Shown in pieces: positions 36,803 to 48,808 of a DNA stretch of 64,000 nucleotides (within the stretch, counting starts at the first letter, position 1; each line of letters opens with the position of its first letter). The stretch lies in NCBI RefSeq assembly GCF_003945595.2, contig NW_024103874.1, positions 2,800,001-2,864,000 of the forward strand, given 5' to 3'. The DNA comes from Pipra filicauda (lineage: Eukaryota; Chordata; Aves; Passeriformes; Pipridae). The position numbers and the translations under genes are program-made. The notes under the pieces are model-generated. The model had not been told where the DNA came from. It ran no database searches and was given only the letters and a program-made list of their open reading frames with translations.

Positions 36803-37653
36803 ATGGGTCACCTGGTGTGTTGATAGAGGAGCTTTCAGAAATCAATCACATCTAAACCCATTCGATATTCTTGTCATAGTTTCTACCTGAGATAATGAAC
36901 TGAGTAAAGTCTATTCAGAATTGGCTTCAAAATTGTATTGAAAATTATTCAATGACTTGATTGCTGTCCTCTTTTCCACACCAGTGTTGCATTGATGTTT
37001 TCAGGTTGTAATAAGTGCCTATAGCTCTGAGTACACAAAACCACATCACTTTTGGCCACCACAAGAGTGTAGGGGCTGGTGTGTCAGGCCTGGGATCAGC
37101 TCAGGCCCAGGATCAATCCAGCAGCTTTAGTCAGTTAATATAGGTAACAGACTGCTACCCCATCCAAATACAAAACAGCCTCATTTGGAGGTAACTCACA
37201 CTCTCCAGAAGATAAATATAATAACAAAGTACAGAAGATAACAGTAAAATATTAACTGCAGTGCTGCTCCTCTGTGCAGCTCAGTCTGAACCTGTGTGCA
37301 GTCTCACAGGTCACCTGCTCCCATTCACCTCAGACTCACATATCTCACCATTCCAACATCCTCTTCACATGGTGTTTATCCCCCTTTTTGTCCCCTTGTT
37401 GGTGTCCTGCCCCATGCTCAGCTCTGGAGGCAGAGCAGAGACTGAAGTCCTCAAAATCTGGACCCAAGCAGTTATGAACAAACATTCACAGGTGGAAATA
37501 AAACCTTTTTTTTCTTTTCAGTACTCCATGTTAACAACCACAAGAAAAGTTTTGTTTAGGCTCAATTCAAGCAGAATTTATTTTTCCCTCAGTTTGGTAG
37601 CTGAACCAAAAAAAAAAAAAATCAATTATTCAGTGAACCCTAAGAGCCTGGTG

Positions 37654-37670
37654 TGGCCACCAGGGACCAG
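37654..37670 (+). promoter_or_regulatory. CTCF-like motif, forward
   Basis: TGGCCACCAGGGACCAG matches the CTCF core (CCACCAGGGGGC) closely in its first half and less well in its second. Occupancy cannot be judged from sequence. Confidence 0.3.
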
Positions 37671-40600
37671 TGCTCCACTAACGATCTTTTTTTGAGTTAT
37701 TTTGGTTTAATAGCAAAAAAGCTGCATCTGAGTTGAGCCAAGAGCCTTTTGTAATGTTTGTGTGTCAGCATTACGCTGCCTTTATTTTCCCTTCTCTCAA
37801 GTCAGATTGTTTGAAGGCTAATTCTGTGATGATTTATTTACAGGCAGCCCAGGAGGAGGCAGGGGGGTGGTTAAAATGCAGCCCAGATTTCGGCAGGGCT
37901 GGGCCGTGGGCTGCAGTTTCCACAGTAGACATATGCTCACCCTTATTGAGCAGGAAAGGATGTTGTCTTCTCCATGAATTTTGTAATGAACTGATTTTCA
38001 TCTTAACCTGCTCATGGATGGTCTGTTGGTGGCAAATCCAACTGTCAGGCCCTTCTGGGCTTTTCTAGAGCCATCACAAGAGCACTCAGAAGCCCCAGAA
38101 CGTTGTTTTCATGCAAACCACGCTGGCAGAGTGATGAATACTGGAAGAGGAATAATTCACATCTACCTTCCAATGGGGAAAAAAAGGAGTCTTTTAAAGA
38201 AACAGAATAATTTGAAGATGAGGCACTGTAATGAAACACTCGTAAAAGATACATGACCAATATTTTATCCAGTATATGCTGAGACCAATGTACTGTTACC
38301 AAATATAAATTATTTCTTGCTCTCCAATCTTTCCATGCACAAGTTCAGCAGGTTCTCTTTCAGAAGATTGCCTGCTGAATTTCTCCTTCCAGGAGTGTAC
38401 AGGCATGTTTGGAGAGGCCAGTGTATTTTATGAGATATTCCAGCGAAAAATTGCAGAACACCTTTTTCTGCAGCAGGGACTCTATGAAAGGAGCTGTGAT
38501 AATTAAATTTATGGAGATTGTAAAGCAGATCGACACCACTTTCATTCACCACTCACCATTTTGAAATGTGGTGAGCAGTTCCTCAGTCTGACCTGTTCCT
38601 TTGCTTTACAGGTACAAACTCTAGGAAACGAGGATTTGGCCTGTAAATCAAGCATCTCTCTTGAGAATACCTGACAAAATGGCTTTAAATTCTGGTGCTG
38701 CACGCAGGGCAGTGCCACACTGCAGGTTTGATTGCAGCCTCACTGGCGAGACGTGCTAACTTCTCTCGGATCTTTTATCCAGTGCACTTGTCTTGTGGTA
38801 TTTCCAAATGCAAAAACTGCCATAGCTGATTCCTGCTAAATGCAAATTGCAGGCAAGCTGTTAAAGCAGAGCCTTAAGGCTCCCATCAGGGTGTGGGGGG
38901 TTGTACATGTTTCGTTTGGTTTGAAAGAAAGGAGCAATTATGTAAGGGATTTATTCAATTTATCCACCACAGCTCGCACAGCATTAACTCACGTGTTGTC
39001 AGCTATTCTGAGAGTGCATCTCACTAGTGGGAACAATGTGAGTTCTAATCCCAAATCTGGAGGTCTGAGTGAATCCTCTGAAGAGGGTTGTAAAGTCCCT
39101 TTTCTCCTGGTGGAGTTCAGCAGGCTTGTACAAACCAGCACTCAGATAATGTGTCTAAACAACCTCCTACCACTGAGGCCATGGAGAGACTGGCATATTT
39201 TACATTAAAAAAAAAAGGCTTTATTGTTTGCAGGAAGGAGGTGGAATTAATAGGGATGTTATCAAAAAGAACTCTGCAGTTTTTTGTCATCCTCCTCCTG
39301 TGTCTCTAAGCACACTGGTCATGGCTGTGTAAGCCTATATAAACATGCACACATGTTTACTTTATATAATAATGTTATTTTTGGTAAATTATAACCTTCC
39401 TAAACCATAAGAATTATGGTTTAACTCAGGAATGAGTCAACTCCTTGCTAGATGTTACCAAATAAAGTGTTTTCTAGAACTGCAATGTTGGATGAACTCA
39501 ATCCACACAGAGTTAGTAGCGACCTAACAAGAGGATCAAGGTTATAAACCACAAATTAACCCTTGGGACCAAATCTGCCAGAACTTCTGTAAAATGTAGC
39601 GGTTCTGAGGTGAAGATTTAGCTCAGATAGCACCCATTCAGATGCCAGGGGTGGCCACCTCCTGAGTAATCTTTCCCTAGTTCTCCTACAAGCTCATTAT
39701 TTGGTTTCTGTTTAACCTTTTAAATTGCATTTTAATTTCATTACAAATGCTGTTTCCCCCACTTTAACAGCCATCCCCTCCATCTCTTTTGCTCTCATGC
39801 CAAACTGTTATTTTGACACATATCTGTTGAGGATCTGCTTCAGTATCTCCTGAAGAACATCTTTTTCTCAGCTGTCAAAACAAAAGTTAGTGTGCTCAGC
39901 TGTTCTGCAGAAATTTGCAAACGAATGGACCTTTCACTCTAGGAATAAAGGACTTTAATTGAGTATTTCAATGTGTTTGGGAGGGTGGGGAAGATGAATG
40001 AATGAAAGTGATATGTCTGTTACCAACCAAGACTAAAGCTGAAAGAATGGAGGGGGAAGTGCATAGTTAGTGTTGGTTTTCATCAGAGCAGATCTTGAGC
40101 TTCCAGAAGGTCTGAACTAAAACAATTTGGGGGTGTGACCTTTTCAAAAGAAATTTTTTAATGCTCAAATATGGTGAAAGACGGTTTCTGCTTTTCTCTC
40201 ACAGAAATGTTTCTGTTTTCTTCAAAGGGTAAATTATTCCCAATTGTGTTTAAGTGCATTCTCATGTTAATGGCTTGCAGGAACAGCATCTTTCTCATTT
40301 CCCGCTCTGATAAGTCTTTGCCACCGGATCTCCTGCCCATGAAATGAGTCGTGTTTGTGCTGCTGCTACCAGTGGGTTTGATGTATCATAGCAACAACCA
40401 TTAATGTGGAAAATTCAAACAGCAGAAAGACACTTGACAAGCACTGGAGTGATATTCGAGAAGTCCTTATAGGAAGTTCCTCAACTGTTTTAAGTTCTTT
40501 TCTAAAAAAAACCCAGTTCAAAACCCAATTTCTGCTCCTCCTTTTGCAGAGATCTGGTGGCTAAGTTTTAAGGCAAACATCACTCTATGAACAGAAGAAT

Positions 40601-42709
40601 CTGAACACCAGGAATTTGACCTCAGTGCAGAATAGGGGTGTGAGAAAAGAGGTTTCCCATAGTTGGAGAGCAGGCTGCATGTTGGCTCCATCCATCATCC
40701 ACGAGCCAAATATCTCGATGATCAAATTGATTTGGGGGAATAGAGAGCAGACAGCGAGTAAAAATCTCCTCTGTCCTTTCCACTGTTCTCAAAACTATGC
40801 CCAAACTCTATGAAGCTGAAAGTTCCTGTGTGTTAAAACCTTGATCTGTGTTTTTTCTTTGTTTTTTTGCGTATCTTTATGTTTCATTCTGCAATAAATT
40901 TGAGCATAGATGTGCTGATGTACAGACAAAAGAAGGATCTATTTGTGTTACTTCTCATCTATGAGTCTAAAACTATTTCCTTTAAAATTAAAATGTGATT
41001 TCTGCCACAAATTTCTCTAAAAATACCCCCAATTATTTGAATCCACCAGCACTCAAGTGACTTTACTAGTGTTAAGAAACTGCTAGAGGCAGAAATGGGA
41101 AACTTGTCTCCTGTAGTGCAAAATTCTACCTGTTAAATCTGTTTGTTTTTCTGATTCATTTTGTAGACTTTAAATTGCTGACAATTGTGCAGGGATTCAG
41201 ATCCATCAAGGCATGCCTTGGGAGAAACAAAGGGATTTGTGATGGATGCTGTCAACCAAGGCAGCACACACACAGAGAAACAGGCTTTTCCCAAAAATCT
41301 TGCAGCCATGTGCCACGTCAGAAATGTTTCCATGGCTGATTCACACCAGTCCAGCAATAACTGCACAGAGCAGAGCCCAGTGCTGCAAAATCCAAGGAAA
41401 GGGAAAGAGAGACCCTTCTCACCAGCGCACCATCTGTTCTTTCCCTGCAAAGGATAGGAAACTGTTTTGTTATTTACATTAAAAAAAACCAGCAAAGATC
41501 TAAATTATGGTGATTTGAGTTTATTAAGAGCTGATGTATCATCAGGGGATTTTGAGCATAACTCCAGTGCAGATGCTCAAAGTGTACTTTAGGAAAAGAG
41601 AGCACTATATGGGTCAGGAATGCACTGCCTGGAGAGGGAAGAATCATTAAGAGATTTGGCTGGTTTTTCATTGCAGTGTGCTGGTTAAACAAGCCTGTTT
41701 ATGCTTCGTTCCCTTTTGGTTTAGCAGGACTGCTTTCTCACTTATACAAATACTTTCAGCTGATCTATCCCAGCTCAGTACTGTCAAGTAGCCAGAAGTA
41801 TAACACGGGCATACCGGGATTCCCGTGTTCTTTGGACTGGTTTATCCAATTTTTCCTGTTTCTAAGATCCCAAGTCCTGAAAACGCCCTGATTACTCATG
41901 GAAAGATCTACAGCTCTATCCCTTGGCTTAGGAAAACTGCATGTCCCTCATCCCACAATGAAGTTGAATTTCTCACGTTAGTGTCATTTGCATGAAGCGA
42001 AACAAATGTAGAACTTTGGTGCTTGAATCTTAAATCTCAGGAAAGAGGTGGCAGATTGGAAGTGAACACAATTTGTTCATTAACACATAATGTTTCAAAA
42101 TAATTCATCACGTACACATTTCCTGGAAAACAAAAGCCACTTCTGTGCATGCAACTTATAAAATGTTACTTGTTTATCTAATAAACTACCCTGGGGCCAA
42201 CAAGTGCATTAGCATTGCACAAACTTTCTAACTTATTCATCATCACTATTTATTATTAAAACTTTATCTATTTCAAGTTAGTGAATGGCTGCCTTGGGAT
42301 ACACAGCTCAGAGCAGAAGCAACAAAATAAAGTTTATGCAATTTGCATAATATCGTACAACAGATATTAGCTTAGAACAATCTGAATCCCCTGGATCATT
42401 TGCACAGCCCCTTTGGTGTTTAATGTTGGTAAATATTTAAATAACAGCAAGCCTATATAATTATGGAGATTCCTCTTCCTAATCCGCACAGATTGTACGA
42501 AATGCTGTGAATTATGTCTGCTACACAGGCTTAGGGGGACTGAGAATAAAGGGATGGGTTAGAGATGCTTGTTGCCTTTTCTGGGAATTTGGTGACTCAT
42601 CATTCAACAACGGGTTGGTTGACAAGGAGGACAAAAGTGTGGACACTGTGCACGATGTCAGACTGATGATTTCAGAGCTGAGGGCTGCTCCCTTCGCTGC
42701 TCCGTTGTG

Positions 42710-42745
42710 TTTGTTCATTATTACAAATCAGATGCAAATCAGTGC
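42710..42745. promoter_or_regulatory. Candidate enhancer core with POU octamer
   Basis: An exact octamer ATGCAAAT (42732-42739) lies about 20 bp from TTTGTTC/ATTACAAAT, which resemble SOX half-sites, and next to TAAT-type cores. The surrounding 42500-42790 has few stops in one frame and mixed composition, as conserved non-coding elements often do. Inference only. Confidence 0.25.
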
Positions 42746-45700
42746 TATTGAGGTGCACGAGAGGTTTTCACCCACCCTGTGTAATTAAGGTGCTGGATAA
42801 ACCAGAATAGGATGAATTTTCTTCCACCAGCATGGGTATCAGCCCTGAAGGAGGTGTCACCATGCAGTGGAGATTAAATTGTTTGCTACCGGGAAACTGC
42901 TCCTGCCTTGTAGGTACACATTGAAGGGCCTGATTCTCCAAACTGCACAACACCTAGGGGCTGAGGGTGTTCTGTGCAACAGCAGAAGTCTTGTAAACCT
43001 GCAGATCCTTGCTGAGACTGATTATGAAATTCATGGCCTTCATAAATCACTTTTTTGCATATTCACATTTTTTAAAAAAAATTTAACGTTTCTTTCTCTG
43101 TTATGTCCAGTTAAAGATCAACTCCATCCACTACTCAGCAAAGGCAACTTCTACCAACATCAACAAAGCTGAGACATTTTCTACAGTACATAAAATTCTT
43201 AATACCTGTAAGGATCAAGTTCAGTTTTAAGGTCTGAAAGTGTGGTCTGGTGGGTGATGTCCTGGATAAAGGTGCATGAGACCTGGGATCTATTTCTGAC
43301 TCCAATTCACCTGTCAATCAAGTGTTCTTTACATTCCTCATCTGTAGAATGACATCCAAAACTATCATTTAAAATCTTCAGTGTAGGAAGTTTGGGTCTA
43401 CAGATGGTTGAATGCCCCTCTATTATTGTAACAAACAAAATCACAGTCAAATAAAGATCAAACCAAACCAATTCAATTTCTTTTATACTTTCAGATTACT
43501 AACGGAATATGAGTATTTCACCTCAAAGTATCAACGTTACATCAGCAGAACAGCCTGATACTGAAGAAATGTTTTAAAGCACTAAAAAAAGCTAGAAATT
43601 CATGTCTAGAGGAGACTGAAGGGACATAGCAGAGTGACTTTGCAAATATTGTACTGAAAATATTACACAGGTGCCTTGATGAGAGGTGAACACAGTTCAC
43701 CAAATTCCCTTCGTGTTCTGCTTAACATTTACAGCTAACTTTTAGTTAACTGTCACACAGCACTATTTAGATGCTTAAATTGGTGCACTGTCCTTCAAAC
43801 TAATTCCTGGAAGCCTCAGAGAGGAGGGATGTAATGAAAATATATATTTTAAAAAGATCACCCCACAGAGGCTATAGAGACATGTCACAGTCACCATCTC
43901 TTTTCCCGAGGCTTCATGATTTTATGGATGCCAAAAGCATTTAAAAGTCATTGTTTGTTGGTCCAGTCACTGCAGCTGCTCCAGGAAGAGCCTGCCCCAC
44001 ACTGCACCTGCACTACAGATTTCCACGTGGGCAAACCTCACATTCCAGTGGGGCTCCAGGCAAGGAGAAGGGGTGGAATGTGCCGAGCTCACAGCCTGAA
44101 CCCCTGTGCATGGCCATGGGCCCCCTTATTTCAGCAGCTCCTAATCTGGGGTGACTTCATCACCCTGACCAGCTCCTCTGGTGTCAAGTGACACCAAAAC
44201 CACAATTCACGTGGCAATTAAGCCCACATGTGTTTGGAGACCTGTCCAAATAACATTTTACTGTCAATAGCAAGTACAAATGTTTTCCTCAGCTACAGCT
44301 TGACTGCTCCTGCCTCTGTCTGCACCACTAATCACTGCGGTGCATATGAAAACATGGCACGTAACCAAGTGACAAATGAGCTCTTAGACAGTCTGGAGTA
44401 AAAGATGAAGGAGAAAATGGGGACAGATGTTGTGCAAAAACAGTTTAAATAAATGGACAAAGTGTCACAGTGGAAACAGAACTGTCAGCTTGGAAAGATG
44501 TGAGATTATAGACAGAGATCAACCACGAGACTCCCACGGACACCCGGCGGTCAGCGGGAAAGGCTGGGGAAACGGAGAAAGTCATGAAAGAATGAACAAG
44601 TCTGAAAGGAACTCCAGTTCAGAAATAAAACAATTAGAAGGAACAATTAACTCATCCATTCTGGGGAGAAGCCTTGTCAGCACACAGCCTGAGCACCATT
44701 AGGGTGGTAGTTAGGAGTGTTCTAATATATTAACGCAGCACAGAATAGTTCTGTTTTATTGAGCTCGTTACAGCACATCTGTATCCCCAACACTTTAATC
44801 TGCTGCTGGCAGAGGATATTAATGTAATCCTTCAGACAGGGGATGTCAGCATTGTCCTTTTCTAATGGTTGAAGTCCTCCAAGTTCTGTATTTCCACAAT
44901 AAACTATGGCACCTGTATCAAGGTTTGGCTAAAGGCACAACACTGGATGTGTCTCAAGCTGTCCCATGTAGTTGTGGTCAGAAGTCAACACACCAGAAAC
45001 CAGGACTCCATACAACAAAATAATACTGAATTATCTTTCCCTACCTCCTCAAGATCAGGCAGAAGATACAAGATTAAAGACTGTATTTCTTTTCTGCCTC
45101 TTCTTTCACTTGAGAGGTTTTTCAATAAGAGATGAGTCAACGAGGGGCAACTCTTGGTGGTGAGATGAGGGCAGAACTAGACAGAACACATGTGGTGTCA
45201 GAGAAGAATTAACTCTCTGATCCAACAACCTGTTGTTGGAAATGACCAGGAACAAATTGTATCCCCTTAGGATTGTATGGGGAAAAAAAAGATAGAAAGA
45301 AAAGAGACTGTGACCCCAAGGCTCAGCGTGAAAGATATTAAATGAAGAGGAAAGTAGTCCTTGACCCACCTGATGGGAGAAAATAAAAAGTCTGAAGAGA
45401 GTGTTAATAAAAGAAGAAAAGAGAAACAGAAACTTTTGAGGAGAAAATGATATGCTGTAGTTTCTAAAGGAAAATGTAGGAGAAAAGGGCAGGAAAAGGC
45501 TGGAAAAAGTTGGGTGATGCACAAATAAATCCTTCTTTTCTTATTTTCAAGGAAAGAAAGGCTACCAGAATATTCTATAGTTCTTGCAGAGTGCCCTGTT
45601 TAACTGGGGAATTACTATTATGGACTGATAAGCTGAAATGATCAAGATCTTTTCTCTTTAAAAATAAAAAGTGTTTAAAATGAAGGCAGATAGATTATGG

Positions 45701-46133
45701 TAATATTTGCTTTTAAATAGGAAGGCTCTAGGCCCTCAAATTTTTCAAGTCTTACATAAAAAATGTATTTAATTTTTAAAAATATTTACTCCTCAAACAA
45801 ATTAGCAGAGTTTTGTGTAAACAGGACAGGCAGCAAATGTTGCTTTGGCAGTATTTGAAAGGAAAGTGGTAGTGATCCAGAAGCATCTTTTTCTATACAT
45901 TAAGATATCCCATAGAACATTTGCAGTTCACTGTTTCTTAAGACATTTTGCAGCTTAAAAGAACCTATGAAATAGTTCTTTGGTCACACCTTTTACTCTG
46001 TTGCCTTACTCTGTACTCTCTCTGTAGGGTCACTGAGACAATACTTTCATTAATCTTTCTCTCATGACCTTTCTTGAAATAAAAACAACAATATGAGGTA
46101 TTGTAAGGAATACATTTTGTTCTTGAATTAGAA

Positions 46134-46161
46134 TTACCTGCTCTTGAATTAGAGCAGGTAA
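46134..46161. repeat. 10-bp-arm inverted repeat
   Basis: TTACCTGCTC and GAGCAGGTAA flank the 8-nt loop TTGAATTA. The loop and its edge repeat a TTGAATTAGA unit also found at about 46123-46132. It looks like a local duplication that produced a hairpin. Confidence 0.75.
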
Positions 46162-46380
46162 AGAAAGAGGAATTCCAGGATTTCAGTGGGTGCACAATTC
46201 TGTCTGCAAACCTGCCAGGAGCAACTTCTTCAGCCAGAGAGGCAAGAAAGAAATTCTCTTCCTCAGACAGAATTCCCTCAAACTTTGTTTCTTCCAAAAT
46301 ATATTAAATGAGAGGTTATTTGTATCATCTCCCTTCTCTGTGGAAAACATCTCCTAGATCCAAATTCCCTTTTTGGTGTG

Positions 46381-46582
46381 TCCTGGGGGGCATCAGGCCC
46401 AGCCTTGCTGGGGGAGGGAGGGGATTGTCCCCTCTGCTCTGACCTGGGGTGGCCTCACCTGGAATACTGGGGCAGTTTGGGGCACCACAATATAAGGAAG
46501 ATATTAAGGTATTAGAAAGTGTCCAAAGGAGGGCAATGAAGATGGAGAAGGGCCTTGAGGGGAAGTTGTGTGAGGAGAAGCT
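46381..46582 (+). mobile_element. CR1 LINE fragment (end of the reverse-transcriptase frame)
   Basis: Reads GAGGGAGGGGATTGTCCC, then GGCCTCACCTGGAATACTGG, and then a frame with QFGAPQYKEDIKVLESVQRR followed by AMKMEKGLEGKLCEEKL. This is the conserved C-terminal end of CR1 ORF2. It is truncated at both ends and lacks the 3' terminal repeat. Confidence 0.8.
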
Positions 46583-48765
46583 TTCCATCCACTGGATGAT
46601 AAAGAAATGTAGAGTTTATGGGTTATTTCTTCTGTAATAATTTGTTTTTCATGTATTAAGTCCCAAATTATAGTTATTTGCAAACATAAATAAAAATTAT
46701 CATCATATAACTCTGAATCTTTTTTTTTTGAAAACTGATTTTTTTTTTTTTTAATGACACAGTTTACCAATAGCAAGGAAAGTTAAAAAAATATTAGAAG
46801 AAAGTGAACTGAAAAATTTCTTCCAGAACTGAGCAAATACTTTGGTGTTGTAAGGCAGATAGTTTGCTTTTCTTATCGAACAATCAGAAATGATGGTGTG
46901 GAAAACTTAATGAAACCGGAGCTGGGACGGGGAGGCTGTATAATCATGTCAGTCCAACAATATTTGTGGTGGTTCAGCTGTGTCTGAATGTGAAAAATAA
47001 GCCTGGGCTTTCCTTTCCCTGTCATCCATGGCTGCACCCTGAAACACTTGGAAGGGTTTGCTCTGAGAGCTGCAGGTCTGTTCTGACTGGTTGCAAAGCC
47101 CCCGGGAACGCGAAGGGCTCGCACGGACGGAGGGGCTGGGAAGATAAACCCCGAGGAGACTCTGAACACTTTCATCAGCCTTCAGAACAAGGGGAGAAAA
47201 AAGAATCACATGAGCCTTTTTGTTTTGCAATCATCTTGGTTTTCTGTACAAGTCTGTGGGTGAATTCACTTGTATCCTGTATCATCTGTTCCTGAACTTC
47301 CCTGACATATCCCACAAGGAACAGACTGTCTGTCCTAGAGATGGCACTGTTGCATTTCTGTCATTACTGGCAGTTTGGCAATGGAAAAGTCCTGACTGGG
47401 GGAAAAAGCAAATCAATCTATGCATCAACTGTCATGTTACAGTATTTTTAATGTTAAGTTGTTCCCAAAGATCAAAATTCCCTCACCTTTTTTTTCTGTC
47501 AAACTCAGATAACTCTGTTAGTCTCCTTAAATCAAGAAAAAGGGAAAAGATTCTATTTGTCTGTGTAATAAATTATGGCATTTTGGTCTTTGAAAACTGA
47601 ACTTCTTCAAATAACTACCTTAGTTTTTATATGAAAAAAACTAACTTAGAAAGACGAATTTAAATACCAAGACTCCTGTTACATTTGTTCTACTGCTTTA
47701 GACATTCCATTTTATTTTTATGCCTGTGTGGGAGTGGACATGTAAGTGTTACATTCTGGGAGCAACACCAACTGAGCACCCTAAGTGTGAGCCACCCAGG
47801 AACACCAGGAGCTGCAGTTTCCCACCTTGGGGGTGTCATTTAGTGTCTGACTGACAAATGCAAAGCCATGAGGAATCAAAACTTCACATCTCGGCTCTTA
47901 AAATCCCTGGATCCCAAACTTAACAGTTCAGATTCTTGCTGTGGGAGCCGCCCAGTTTTCCAAAGTGGGAAACTCTGCTGTTTACAAAGCAGAGGCCTCG
48001 CCCCAAGACAGGTGGGATGGAGGTGTTCCCAGTGTGTTCCCTCCTCATTCCCTGATGGCCTTCACAGGACTACGACAAGGAAAAGTGCCAGAGGCAGAAA
48101 CCAGGAGATGGTAACAACGGTGGGGGATGTTCCCAAACCCAAAGTGCTCCCTCAGAAAGAGGAAGGCTCACACAAGGCTCACCCCTCTGCCTCGTGGCTT
48201 GCATGAATAAAAGTGACAGAGCAAACACCCCGAGCGGATCAGGAGAAATCTTTGCTTTTCTCTGTTTGGTGGGAAGGCAACATCTGACCTTGAGGCTTGT
48301 CTGGTGGTTACCTTGGGAGAACTGAGTTCATTTGCCAAGTCAAAGAGATGAATTGTGGGCATGAATTGATCAGTGCAACTGTCTCAACTCAGCCAGGCTG
48401 CCTGAGCAGGTACAGTTATTTCAACAGCTTTCTTTAAATGAAATGTACCATTGTAGGCTTATATTTAAAAAGGAATTCAGGGATGAGGTGACCTTGTACA
48501 GCCAAGTCAAGCATAGAAATCCACTGGAGTATTGAAATCCTTGGAAGACACACTTTTTCCTGCTCACATACTCTTATTTTTTCCTAAATATGATTTAAAG
48601 GAGCATTTACAGACTGAGAGCAGCTCTTTGTTACAACTCAGTGTACAAAAATTAAATACCTGATTAACTGCTTTGCAGGACCAGAACCTCAGCTCATACT
48701 ATTTTAAAGAAATAGCTCCTGTGCAGTAGAGAGATTAATTCAAAGTTTTATGAAACTAAAGTTAA

Positions 48766-48808
48766 TACAAATTTGGTTATAATAAAATTATTACAAATTT
48801 GGTTATAA
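48766..48808. repeat. Short direct duplication, offset 26 bp
   Basis: TACAAATTTGGTTATAA occurs at 48766-48782 and 48792-48808. Confidence 0.8.

Larger units (their letters stand above)
29770..46380. other. Intergenic desert
   Basis: About 16.6 kb without a confident gene. It holds the TA microsatellite, the SOX-site hairpin, a CTCF-like motif and the POU octamer region listed separately. An 8-bp-arm hairpin lies at 41802-41829 (AACACGGG / CCCGTGTT). The block 37050-37500 has a different texture and might be an old retroelement, but I could not identify it. A purine-rich stretch at 45170-45530 explains the long reverse frame there. Confidence 0.5.

Noticed and set aside
37050..37500. Possible old LTR or retroelement
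   Set aside because: The texture differs from its surroundings, but no terminal repeat, target duplication or known family phrase was found.
45106..45522. 138-codon Phe/Ser/Leu-rich frame on the - strand
   Set aside because: It is the reverse of a purine-rich stretch, which lacks stops on that strand for compositional reasons.
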